6,999 nt of DNA from CAZFLY01 sp964519995 (GCA_964519995.1 CAZFLY010000098.1:1-6999), one strand, 5' to 3'. Counted from the first letter of the stretch, positions 1 to 6,269 are shown. Made by a program: numbers and translations. Notes: a model not told the origin generated them from the sequence alone.

Positions 1-626
1 ACGGCATCTGCCATGTTTACGTCGATGGCGAAGCCGACCTCGATATGGCTGTCAAAATCACCGTCGATTCCAAGACCCAATACGTAGCCGTCTGCAACGC
101 CGCTGAGACCCTACTGGTGGATAGTAAAATTGACAAAAACTTTCTGCCCAAAGTCAAGGCCGCTCTTAAACAAAAAGGTGTCGAACTTCGCGGCTGCAAA
201 AGAACTGCCTCAATAATCGACGTCAAACCTGCAACTGAACAAGACTGGTCCACTGAGTATCTCGATTTGATTCTCTCGATCAGAGTCGTCGACGGCCTCG
301 ATGCCGCAATAGAGCACATAAACACCTACGGCTCAGGTCACACCGATGCAATCGTCAGCGCTAACGAACAAAACGCGCAAAAGTTCATGAACCTGGTTGA
401 TTCTGCCAACGTTCTGTGGAATTGCAGTACGCGGTTTGCTGATGGTTTCCGCTATGGGCTTGGTGCCGAAGTGGGAATAAGCACTAATAAGATACATGCT
501 CGTGGACCGGTCGGCCTTGAAGGCTTAGTGATCTACAAGTGGAAGCTATTCGGCTCAGGTCAGATCGTCGCAGATTACTCCGGCCCAAACGCAAAGAAAT
601 TTACGCACAAGAAGATAGAGAATTAG
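1..626 (+). CDS. proA: Gamma-glutamyl phosphate reductase (glutamate-5-semialdehyde dehydrogenase), 3' part
   Basis: ProA reduces gamma-glutamyl phosphate with NADPH to glutamate-5-semialdehyde, the second step of proline synthesis, in the cytosol. The gene is cut by the left edge: the frame is open from base 3 (GICHVYVDGEADLDMAVK), so the ATG at 45 is internal and not the start. About 207 residues are visible, roughly the C-terminal half of a family of about 420. The AVCNAAETLLV segment carries the catalytic cysteine. Further on are the family blocks SANVLWNCSTRFADGFRYG, LGAEVGISTNKIHARGP and GLEGLVIYKW, followed by a tail GQIVADYSGPNAKKFTHKK. The stop is TAG at 624-626. The next gene converges on it with a 31-nt spacer. 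Its pathway partner proB lies on the same strand 3.7 kb downstream. Identification is secure; the N-terminal half and the promoter are outside the window. Confidence 0.96.
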   Translation, partial: GICHVYVDGEADLDMAVKITVDSKTQYVAVCNAAETLLVDSKIDKNFLPKVKAALKQKGVELRGCKRTASIIDVKPATEQDWSTEYLDLILSIRVVDGLDAAIEHINTYGSGHTDAIVSANEQNAQKFMNLVDSANVLWNCSTRFADGFRYGLGAEVGISTNKIHARGPVGLEGLVIYKWKLFGSGQIVADYSGPNAKKFTHKKIEN

Positions 627-659
627 TAAATCGTAGGATGGTGACTTGCCCCACTAATT
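621..659. repeat. 7-bp inverted repeat spanning two convergent stop codons
   Basis: AATTAGT (621-627) and ACTAATT (653-659) form a perfect inverted repeat around the spacer between proA and the convergent minus-strand gene. It overlaps both stop codons. It is AT-rich with no T-run on either side, so a role as a bidirectional terminator is possible but weak. Confidence 0.3.
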
Positions 660-1185
660 ATGCTTGTAATGCATCATTTATCAATGACTTCCAGTCAACA
701 TAAGGACCAACTGTCTCAAGAAGAGAACTGTCTATGAAACGTTTCTTGAACCGAGGGCGGACAGAATCCAAATATTTCATTACCAGATCAAATATTTCGC
801 CGTTTGAGCTTTTCGTAGGTATGTCAACTGGTATTCCGAATCCTAATCCTGCGTTTTTGCAGATTAAAATTTTGTGTCGTGGTTTCCTTACTACCTTCTT
901 TACATAGACATACCATAATTGTCCCCAAACTTGATAACCATCAAGATAAAGCCGGATATACCCTATAATGTTATTGAATCGCCAAGGTCCTCCGTACTGC
1001 CTCCAATAATAATCGCTTTTAAGTATCTTTTGATTAGGATGCGTCCTGTAATAATCCTCCATTTCGGCGCGGCTCAGTCCTGAATGATCATAAAGCCACT
1101 CATCAATGTACGACTCTTGATCTTCATTATAACTCGCTCTTGAAGTCCTATATATAGGGACATCGAAGATAAATGTTTCGTTCAT
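658..1185 (-). CDS. Conserved hypothetical protein, aromatic-rich, 175 aa
   Basis: Function is not known. The 175-residue product has no signal peptide or membrane segment, so it is probably cytosolic. It begins MNETFIFDVPIYRTS and is rich in Tyr and Trp up to about residue 95, including the segment GPWRFNNIIGYIRLYLDGYQ (residues 66-85) followed by VWGQLWYV. The C-terminus has PRFKKRFIDSS and GPYVDWKSL. From memory, this order (VPIYR near the start, W-N-IIGYIRL in the middle, GP-VDW near the end) matches an unnamed family of small bacterial hypothetical proteins; this needs a database search to confirm. The start at 1185 has only a weak GGAAT upstream. The stop converges on proA. It is the last of four minus-strand genes, 124 nt after the next one, so co-transcription is possible but not shown. 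Confidence 0.75.
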   Translation of the reverse strand: MNETFIFDVPIYRTSRASYNEDQESYIDEWLYDHSGLSRAEMEDYYRTHPNQKILKSDYYWRQYGGPWRFNNIIGYIRLYLDGYQVWGQLWYVYVKKVVRKPRHKILICKNAGLGFGIPVDIPTKSSNGEIFDLVMKYLDSVRPRFKKRFIDSSLLETVGPYVDWKSLINDALQA

Positions 1186-1264
1186 ATCTGATTCCGATAC
1201 TTCCGTTAACCCATTTGTGCTACCTTATTAATCATATAGGTTTGGATCGTTCCGTATTAGGAGC

Positions 1265-1285
1265 ATGGGTAAACAAGTTACCCAT
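1265..1285. repeat. Perfect 8-bp stem-loop in spacer
   Basis: ATGGGTAA (1265-1272), loop ACAAG, TTACCCAT (1278-1285). Outside it, TAGG on the left and CCTA on the right can pair if a 3-nt bulge is allowed. It lies between two minus-strand genes. No T-run follows within a few bases on the minus strand, so it looks more like a dispersed palindrome or mRNA hairpin than a textbook terminator. Confidence 0.55.
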
Positions 1286-1309
1286 CCTATCGGCTAATTC
1301 GTTTTAATC

Positions 1310-1711
1310 TTACATTGGTTGAGATTCACCTGTTTCTGGAAGAATATGTTTTCTGTATTCTTTCAGTCTTTCAGGTGAACATTTGTCAAGAACAGTTCTG
1401 AAAGTGAAAAAATCATTACCCCGCAACAATGCCATTGAAATTATCACAATACCTATGGCTGTGTGTCGACTATCCTTAAGCTGACTGGGCGGATTTTCAG
1501 CTTCGAAAAGCTCTGCAGCCTTCTCTGTACGTTCAAGAGCCTTGCGAACATCACCAATTGTCCTGAAACATCCACCGCGTAACTCGTCGACGAGTTCACT
1601 TAGTGAGCGAGAAAAATCATCAAATAAACGCTCAGGGTACCGATTCCTCAAATATTCTGAAAGCGATTCAGGAGTGATGTCAAGACCAGTTTTATTCTTA
1701 AAGTTGGACAT
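1310..1711 (-). CDS. Hypothetical protein, 133 aa
   Basis: This gene is not recognised. The product is 133 residues, with a charged, probably helical N-terminal two thirds (LSEYLRNRYPERLFDDFSRS; KALERTEKAAELFEAEN) and a short hydrophobic stretch AIGIVIISMALL at about residues 85-96. That stretch could be a buried helix or a weak membrane segment. No catalytic motif or metal-binding cluster is visible; single cysteines at about 48 and 111 are not in a motif. The start ATG at 1711 has only a weak purine-rich GAGAAG upstream. It lies 109 nt downstream of the exported 287-aa protein gene and 124 nt upstream of the 175-aa gene, all on the minus strand. A shadow frame on the opposite strand (1542-1745) is shorter and less protein-like, so the minus frame is preferred. 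Confidence 0.6.
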   Translation of the reverse strand: MSNFKNKTGLDITPESLSEYLRNRYPERLFDDFSRSLSELVDELRGGCFRTIGDVRKALERTEKAAELFEAENPPSQLKDSRHTAIGIVIISMALLRGNDFFTFRTVLDKCSPERLKEYRKHILPETGESQPM

Positions 1712-1752
1712 TTGTCACTTCTCTTTCATCTGCATCCAAACATAATTCTCCT

Positions 1753-1823
1753 ATTGAGACCTCAATTTGTAGTAGGGCAATACTATAAGGCATCCCTTAG
1801 GGAGCCCCACTTTACACCTACTA
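1753..1823. repeat. Cluster of stem-loops between two minus-strand genes
   Basis: Three inverted repeats are packed here: ATTGAG/CTCAAT with a 2-nt loop (1753-1766); TAGTAGG (1770-1776) with CCTACTA (1817-1823); and, nested inside the latter, TCCC/GGGA around 1793-1803. The outer arm overlaps the stop codon (1821-1823) of the 287-aa gene. On the plus strand six T follow directly (1824-1829), but no plus-strand gene ends here. On the minus strand there is no T-run. It could attenuate or process the minus-strand transcript. Confidence 0.4.
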
Positions 1824-2684
1824 TTTTTTCTCTGACGAACGATCTTTTGGATTTGCTGCAAGGTAGTCGTTGATGAATTCATCAACAATATCTCTGAGAC
1901 ATTCTCTGACATAGTCTTTGAGACTAATCAGCGAACAAGTACCCAGCCCACCACCTTTTTCCCAAATCGGAACATCACAAAATAATGCACCATTTTTGCA
2001 TAGATACGCCCACTCCTGGAGTTCAACTCGAATTGAGAATGCAACATGGCTCCTTTCTTCATCTACAGTCGTATTGAGATTGATGTATAGTATGGGTAGT
2101 TGTCCAGAGAGTTTGTATGTCTCGAAGAAATCATGTCTAATCCACTCCCCGGCAGCCTGCAAGAAATCTTGGTCAGATTTGGCGTTAGTCGCTTCCCGCC
2201 AGTATTGAACCACAGCGTCAGTGATAGCCTGCTCATCCATTTTCTCGTCTTGAGCCTGCACGTCTGTGCCTACCTTGATGCCGTGCATACGAAGGCGCAG
2301 CTCGGTGTCCGTCTTCAATAGCTGTTGCGTTAAACCGTATTTCTCCACCTCTGGGTCAACGGTAATGACTACAACGACACCTTCCACTCCGGCCAGAATT
2401 TCTTTTGGCTCACGCATAGCACGGAGACCGAGAATAGTCCCCTCTATATTTCTGATATGTCCTATTACCTTCTGCGCAAAGAACACTCCTTCCAGAAAGG
2501 CACGGCGATCTGTGATTTTGCGAGCCGGAGAGACCTCTTTAATTCTTGCCTGCATAAGGGCTTCTTCAAGCGATATAATCTCATCCGATATCCGAGATTC
2601 CTGTTTACTATTCGCCTTCACAAGAAACCCCGCGATAAGAACGAATAAGACTACGATCAGAATGAAACGCTTTCTCATTTTCAT
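1821..2684 (-). CDS. Conserved hypothetical exported or membrane-anchored protein, 287 aa
   Basis: The molecular function is unknown. The N-terminus is KMRKR followed by a hydrophobic stretch at about residues 7-22 (FILIVVLFVLIAGFLV), which is either a signal peptide or a single membrane anchor. There is no lipobox cysteine. The remainder is soluble and presumably lies outside the membrane. Recognisable blocks are GVVVVITVDPEVEKYGL with LKTDTELRLRMHGIKV (about 102-138), LPILYINLNTT (196-206), SIRVELQEWAYL (217-228), and a C-terminal stretch from WEKGGGLGTC to DEFINDYLAANP (241-279). I recall this order of blocks from unnamed conserved hypothetical proteins of several bacterial phyla, without a known role. 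The segment at about 140-190 looks like an extra helical insert. The start is ambiguous: AGAGG sits 8 nt before the second ATG (2678) but only 2 nt before the first (2684), so the 285-aa form may be the real product. A perfect TATAAT lies about 54 nt upstream. Confidence 0.75.
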   Translation of the reverse strand: MKMRKRFILIVVLFVLIAGFLVKANSKQESRISDEIISLEEALMQARIKEVSPARKITDRRAFLEGVFFAQKVIGHIRNIEGTILGLRAMREPKEILAGVEGVVVVITVDPEVEKYGLTQQLLKTDTELRLRMHGIKVGTDVQAQDEKMDEQAITDAVVQYWREATNAKSDQDFLQAAGEWIRHDFFETYKLSGQLPILYINLNTTVDEERSHVAFSIRVELQEWAYLCKNGALFCDVPIWEKGGGLGTCSLISLKDYVRECLRDIVDEFINDYLAANPKDRSSEKK

Positions 2685-2737
2685 TACCTCTTACCCTTTT
2701 TCTGAAGTTCTCAAATATTCCCGCTCGCTTCGGTAAT

Positions 2738-2743
2738 ATTATA
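2738..2743 (-). promoter_or_regulatory. Candidate -10 box for the 287-aa gene
   Basis: On the minus strand the sequence reads TATAAT, a perfect sigma70 -10 hexamer, about 54 nt before the start codon. No convincing -35 hexamer lies 16-18 nt upstream, so the call rests on one hexamer in AT-rich DNA. Confidence 0.35.
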
Positions 2744-3015
2744 TTGGCGAGATTTTGAGAAAATGAGCGTTACCATTTTGTTATGCCTGTTTATAACTCA
2801 ACAATTTTTCTGTATCCTAATGCGTATCTCACGGTTCAAATGTGGATTAAAAAACCGCCCAAAGGTGTAAAATCATCGCTTATATTATTTTCGACTGTTT
2901 TTGATTGGGAAATAAGGAGATAAAAACATAAAAATTCGCCATTTATACGAGTTTTTTATATGATTAATGGATTATGGCTTGGCCATCCAAAAGGAAGTGA
3001 ATAAGTGAATTGAAG
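2744..3015. other. AT-rich intergenic region without a supported gene
   Basis: This is most of the 441-bp gap between the 287-aa gene and the esterase. No frame longer than about 30 codons has a good start signal. An AAGGAG at 2914-2919 is followed at normal spacing by ATA, not ATG, and the frame closes after 11 codons. Apart from the candidate -10 box at its left end and the terminator-like hairpin at its right end, I see nothing that can be assigned. Confidence 0.5.
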
Positions 3016-3046
3016 AAAAAAACTGGATTCCTGTTTCCACAGGAAT
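3016..3046 (-). terminator. Hairpin plus T-run downstream of the esterase gene
   Basis: On the minus strand ATTCCTGT and ACAGGAAT form a perfect 8-bp stem closed by a GGAA tetraloop (GNRA type), followed after CCAG by seven T. It lies about 80 nt after the esterase stop codon in the right orientation to end that transcript. The wider string (GTCATTCC...GGAATCCAG) has the form of dispersed small palindromes known from many bacterial genomes, so a repeat may have been adopted as a terminator. Confidence 0.6.
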
Positions 3047-3061
3047 GACAAGTCGCGGCTG

Positions 3062-3076
3062 TTGCGCGAGGCGCAA
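3062..3076. repeat. TTGCGC/GCGCAA hairpin
   Basis: A perfect 6-bp GC-rich stem with loop GAG lies between the esterase stop codon and the ATTCC palindrome. No T-run adjoins it on the minus strand. It may add to the 3' end structure of the esterase transcript. Confidence 0.4.
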
Positions 3077-3125
3077 TAAAAACCACAAACGACGAACTAT
3101 GAACTTATCTCTTAGGGACGTTGAA

Positions 3126-4031
3126 TTACGGCTCTTTTTTCAAATGTTTATCGAAGAATTTTTTGGTTAGTTTCGGTACGTTCGGGTCTTTGAATCCGCC
3201 GTGACCTGCTCCTTTCACGGTGTAAAATGATACCGGAACACCTGCCTTTTTCAGCGCAGCTTCGAGTAGCTCGCTCTGATGATGCGGCACAAGTGGGTCA
3301 AAATCTCCGTGAATGATCAAAAACGGCGCATCGTCTTTGGTCACGTAAGTAATCGGATTAGCCTTGGCAACCTTTTCTTTATTTTCTTGGATTGGGCCGC
3401 CAATCAACTGAGACTCCGGCGAGTCGGGCGTATTATGAACCTGGCCGTCCGGGTGACGATGCTCGTCCATTTGAAGAAAGTCGGTCGGACCAAAGTAATC
3501 CACAACCGCCTGCACCCTGCTGGATATTGTAAGGTGCTCTCCGACGTCAAACTCCTTCACATCGCTGGCTGTGCCGAGCATTGCAACTAAGTGCCCCCCT
3601 GCCGATGCTCCCCATACGCCGAAGTGGTTCGGGTCCAGGTTATACTTTCGTGCATTCGCGCGCAGGTAGCGGACAGCAGCTTTACAGTCCTGAATCTGGG
3701 CGGGAAATATGGCGTGCCGGCTCAAGCGATAATTGATGCTCGCAACCGCGTAGCCGTCATCGAGATAGTCCAGCGGCCCCGTCTGTTCCTTACTGCCCGC
3801 AAGCCAGGCGCCGCCATGAACCCTGATGATGAGCGGCAGCTTCATATCTGATTTCGGCAGATACAAATCTAACTTCTGTCGCTCGTGCCCGTCGGAAACA
3901 TAAGGCAAATCACGATGAATGATTGCCCCTTCGGGTACCTGGGGACGCACAGATTGCATAGGCTGTTGTGCGACAGCAACAGACAAAATAAAGGCAAGCG
4001 TAATTGAGATGAAGATTGCTTGTGATTTCAT
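3126..4031 (-). CDS. Secreted alpha/beta-hydrolase esterase (BD-FAE / acetylxylan esterase-like), 301 aa
   Basis: This is probably a carboxylesterase acting outside the cytoplasm, perhaps removing acetyl or feruloyl groups from plant polysaccharide; the substrate is inferred from family resemblance. I chose the ATG at 4031, not 4082: it gives a clean signal peptide (MKSQAIF..., hydrophobic to about residue 20, likely cleavage after AVA before QQ), and GGTGG lies 7 nt upstream. In this numbering the mature domain starts with DLPYVSDGHERQKLDLYLPK, then HGGAW (72-76, oxyanion hole), INYRLS (99-104), the nucleophile elbow GASAG (Ser143), HGDFDPLVP (Asp245) and GAGHGG (His277). The triad and length are complete. 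HGG plus GxSxG is typical of the BD-FAE/hormone-sensitive lipase-like group. It is divergent from proB across 292 bp and is followed by a terminator-like hairpin, so it is probably transcribed alone. Confidence 0.9.
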   Translation of the reverse strand: MKSQAIFISITLAFILSVAVAQQPMQSVRPQVPEGAIIHRDLPYVSDGHERQKLDLYLPKSDMKLPLIIRVHGGAWLAGSKEQTGPLDYLDDGYAVASINYRLSRHAIFPAQIQDCKAAVRYLRANARKYNLDPNHFGVWGASAGGHLVAMLGTASDVKEFDVGEHLTISSRVQAVVDYFGPTDFLQMDEHRHPDGQVHNTPDSPESQLIGGPIQENKEKVAKANPITYVTKDDAPFLIIHGDFDPLVPHHQSELLEAALKKAGVPVSFYTVKGAGHGGFKDPNVPKLTKKFFDKHLKKEP

Positions 4032-4295
4032 CAATGTTCCACCCCTAATCATAATCGAGTTAATCAAACATTTTGCTACCAAACGCCCTGGCTCATCGGA
4101 GGTTCGCCGGAAATGTCGCTCAATTTAAAATAGGAACGTTTACCAATCTTTTCAAGTTTTGATATTAATTTATTTTGGTGCTTTGCTTTTGAGCACAAGT
4201 GCCCTGAGTTCTTATCTTGCCTTACCCTGACATGCTCAAACACATTACCTACATAACAGCACATGCCCAATGTCAGAAATTAAAACATACACCGA

Positions 4296-4324
4296 TTGCA
4301 AAAATCTATCAAATAAAATATAAA
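4296..4324 (+). promoter_or_regulatory. Candidate proB promoter overlapping the first ATG
   Basis: TTGCAA (4296-4301) and TATAAA (4319-4324) are separated by 17 bp. The -10 box abuts the annotated ATG, so transcription from it would start near 4331, next to the second in-frame ATG at 4333. No Shine-Dalgarno is visible before either ATG. If real, it predicts a leaderless mRNA. The region is AT-rich, so a chance match is quite possible. Confidence 0.25.
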
Positions 4325-5499
4325 TGAAACTTATGACAAGGGATTTTAGTGAGTCAAAGCGAATAGTTATCAAGATAGGCACGAATATTCTGACAAAAAA
4401 CGGCGGTATTGATTCCGCTTATGTTCGTCGGATAGCAGGCCAGGTAAGCTCTCTACTGGCAACCGGCAGGCAGGTTGTTATCATCACCTCCGGCGCAATC
4501 GGCATGGGTGCAGGGCAGTTGCAGTTGGCCGAAAAAGTTTACCCCGTTAGAAAATCTGCTGCCAACAGGATAGTTACAAGATGTCTCATTTCTAACGGGG
4601 TAAAGGATATAAAAATGCGTCAGGCCTGCGCCGCCATAGGCCAGCCGCTGCTGATGGCCGAATACAGAAAATCCTTTGCACGTCACGGTATTAGCGTCGC
4701 GCAGGTTCTGTTGACCGCTGAAGTGCTCAACAACAGAAAGACGTACCTGAATCTTCGCAACTCCATCGAGACACTGCTTAAATTAGGCGTAGTTCCTATT
4801 CTCAACGAAAACGATAGCGTTAGTACCGATGAGATAGGTTCAGCCTTTGGCGATAACGACAGGCTCAGCGCACTGGTCGCCAGTAAGATCGATGCTGATT
4901 TGTTGCTCATGCTCACCGATATAGATGCGCTCTATGACAAAGACCCACGCAGGCACCCCGATGCAAAACCGGTATCCACTGTTTTTGAAATTACGCCCGA
5001 GACTACTCAAAGCGCTGGCGGTAAAGGCAGCCAATATGCGACCGGCGGAATGAAGGCCAAAATTGAAGCTGCAAAAATCGCTGCCAATGCCGGCTGTAGG
5101 CTCGTCCTTGCAAATGGCCGAACAAGGAACGTCATTCCACGGATAATGGCCGGCTCGGAAATCGGCACGCTCTTTCTGCCGAAACGCAAACTTAGCAATC
5201 GCGCAAGATGGATTCTCAACAGCACGCCGACCGGCGTCATAAACATCGATGAAGGTGCCCTGCAAGCGCTGCGAAATCGTAAAAGTTTGCTCCCAAGCGG
5301 CGTCATATCCGTTGAAGGCTCATTCGAAGCCGGCGCCGTTGTTTTGCTTAATGATAATGCCAAAGCCGTTACGAATCTAAGCAGCTCACAATTAAAAACC
5401 TTAGCCGGCAAGCACAGTACCGAAATCAAAAAACTCCTCGGCCCAAAGCACCGCGACGTCGTGGCTATCCCTGAAGACATTGTCTTTATTGATTATTGA
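4324..5499 (+). CDS. proB: Glutamate 5-kinase with an in-frame palindromic-element insertion
   Basis: ProB phosphorylates L-glutamate with ATP to gamma-glutamyl phosphate, the first and usually proline-inhibited step of proline synthesis. The 391-aa product has the amino-acid kinase domain followed by a C-terminal PUA domain (from about residue 296). Visible motifs are KIGTN (17-21), TSGAIGMG (55-62), NENDSV (161-166), FGDNDRLSA (175-183), TDIDALYDKDPR (198-209) and ATGGMKAK (239-246). E. coli ProB is 367 aa; about 21 of the extra residues (roughly 73-93) are encoded by a 67-bp palindrome placed between GQLQLAEKV and KDIKMRQACAAIGQ. Removing it restores ordinary family spacing and keeps the frame, so the enzyme may well be active. 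The start is uncertain: ATG at 4324 or 4333, neither with a Shine-Dalgarno; 4333 gives the more usual N-terminus. It is divergent from the esterase and apart from proA, so not in a proBA operon. Confidence 0.95.
   Translation: MKLMTRDFSESKRIVIKIGTNILTKNGGIDSAYVRRIAGQVSSLLATGRQVVIITSGAIGMGAGQLQLAEKVYPVRKSAANRIVTRCLISNGVKDIKMRQACAAIGQPLLMAEYRKSFARHGISVAQVLLTAEVLNNRKTYLNLRNSIETLLKLGVVPILNENDSVSTDEIGSAFGDNDRLSALVASKIDADLLLMLTDIDALYDKDPRRHPDAKPVSTVFEITPETTQSAGGKGSQYATGGMKAKIEAAKIAANAGCRLVLANGRTRNVIPRIMAGSEIGTLFLPKRKLSNRARWILNSTPTGVINIDEGALQALRNRKSLLPSGVISVEGSFEAGAVVLLNDNAKAVTNLSSSQLKTLAGKHSTEIKKLLGPKHRDVVAIPEDIVFIDY
4538..4604. mobile_element. 67-bp palindromic element inserted in proB
   Basis: The ends are perfect 16-bp inverted repeats: TTTACCCCGTTAGAAA (4538-4553) and TTTCTAACGGGGTAAA (4589-4604), around a 35-bp centre. 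Deleting 63 nt (4539-4601) joins GAAAAAGT to AAAGGAT and restores uninterrupted ProB. The element has no stop in the proB frame, where it encodes YPVRK at one end and ISNGV at the other. The opposite strand is open in the matching phase and also gives YPVR...SNGV. There is no transposase, so it would have to be moved in trans, or be an old relic. No second copy is present in this window. Confidence 0.75.
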
Positions 5500-5500
5500 T

Positions 5501-5538
5501 TCTCGATGCGAGATACGAGAGACAAAATTTTTCTTGTC
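5501..5538 (+). terminator. Weak terminator-like structure after proB
   Basis: TCTCG at 5501-5505 can pair with CGAGA at 5509-5513 (3-nt loop) or at 5516-5520. Five T follow at 5528-5532, and these sit in the loop of a second small stem, GACAA (5521-5525) with TTGTC (5534-5538). It begins right after the proB stop codon. The stem is short, so efficiency is doubtful. Confidence 0.3.
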
Positions 5539-5587
5539 ACCCTTTAGTTTTCCGATATTTTATGCCATAACATAAGAACTGCCTTGA

Positions 5588-5601
5588 AATTTAGCTAAAT
5601 T
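5588..5601. repeat. 14-bp perfect palindrome before the HNH gene
   Basis: AATTTAGCTAAATT is its own reverse complement and ends 17 nt before the start codon of the HNH-type gene. Its position suits an operator for a dimeric regulator, but no regulator gene is nearby and AT-rich palindromes occur by chance. Confidence 0.35.
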
Positions 5602-5618
5602 GGGGGTCGTGGCAAATA

Positions 5619-6269
5619 ATGGATTCGACTGCTTGTCATATTTGTGGAAAAGACATATCGAAGGAAGATTTATCACTCGAACATGTCCCTCCAAAAGCAT
5701 TTTATCCCAATAATATTCGTGATGGACTGAACCTTTGGACGGTTCCTGCTCACAAAAGCTGTAATGAGAGTTACAGAAAAGACGAGGAATATTTCCAGCA
5801 TTCTCTACTCATTGAGGTCCTAAATCAAAATCCGTCGATCAAAAACTCACTCGCAACTGATTTTAAACGGCGTGCCGCTAAGCCACAAACACCTGCTATG
5901 TTCCGAAGAATACAGAAGGAAATCTCGAACGTGACACCAGGTGGAATTCATTTGCCGCCAAGAGTGTATGTCGTACAAATCGATCTTTTAAGAGTTGAGA
6001 AGGTAGTCTTGAAAATTGTCCAAGGACTATTTTATTTGCAGAATTGTAACTATTTACCTTTGGAATGTGTTAAAGATTTTAGATTTTGCTTGAGTGAAAA
6101 GGAGGTACCCGAATTGTACAGGCTATCATGGCAGGTCTCGCGACTTCAAGGAGTTTATCCGCCAGTATTTTCATACAAATACTTCTATCACGAATCCTTC
6201 AAATTCCAATTATTTAGCATGCTTTTTTGGGAATCGGTTATGTTTTGTTTGGCTATCGAAAGTACTTAG
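5619..6269 (+). CDS. HNH-type endonuclease-like protein, 216 aa to first stop, possibly truncated
   Basis: This is probably a metal-dependent HNH nuclease or a degenerate relative. The N-terminal 60 residues carry the motif: CHIC (Cys6, Cys9), SLEHVPPKAF (Glu21-His22) and VPAHKSCNESYRKDEEYF (His45, Cys48, Asn49). The two CxxC-like pairs can hold a structural zinc, and EH plus HxxCN resembles the beta-beta-alpha metal core. The remainder (about 70-216) has no recognised domain. The gene starts 119 bp after proB. Its Shine-Dalgarno is poor: GGGGGT lies about 12 nt upstream. The frame ends at an amber TAG (6267-6269), after which the same frame is open for 75 further codons with a coding-like composition, so this copy may be truncated by a nonsense mutation. 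No methyltransferase or other restriction partner is adjacent. Activity and target are unknown. Confidence 0.75.
   Translation: MDSTACHICGKDISKEDLSLEHVPPKAFYPNNIRDGLNLWTVPAHKSCNESYRKDEEYFQHSLLIEVLNQNPSIKNSLATDFKRRAAKPQTPAMFRRIQKEISNVTPGGIHLPPRVYVVQIDLLRVEKVVLKIVQGLFYLQNCNYLPLECVKDFRFCLSEKEVPELYRLSWQVSRLQGVYPPVFSYKYFYHESFKFQLFSMLFWESVMFCLAIEST

Noticed and set aside
631..652. TAGGATGG...CCCCA as a degenerate copy of the 1265-1285 palindrome
   Set aside because: Pairing is broken by several mismatches, so the resemblance is too weak to call a repeat.
2840..2923. 27-codon plus-strand frame starting MWIKKPPKG
   Set aside because: No ribosome binding site and nothing recognisable in an AT-rich spacer.
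2914..2963. AAGGAG followed by ATA and an 11-codon frame
   Set aside because: ATA is a very rare start and the frame closes quickly; perhaps an eroded gene start, but unsupported.
4032..4082. Longer esterase start at 4082
   Set aside because: It would place 17 residues before a clean signal peptide, while the internal ATG at 4031 has GGTGG at 7 nt and makes the signal peptide N-terminal.
4076..4270. 64-codon minus-strand frame between the esterase and proB
   Set aside because: It has no Shine-Dalgarno or recognisable motif and overlaps the divergent promoter region; it is most likely spurious.
4840..5480. Two minus-strand frames of 141 and 157 codons under proB
   Set aside because: They lie opposite the strongly identified proB and are antisense shadows.
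6099..6106. AAGGAGGT inside the HNH-type gene
   Set aside because: It encodes part of the segment KEVPEL in frame, and no ATG at suitable spacing opens a convincing gene.
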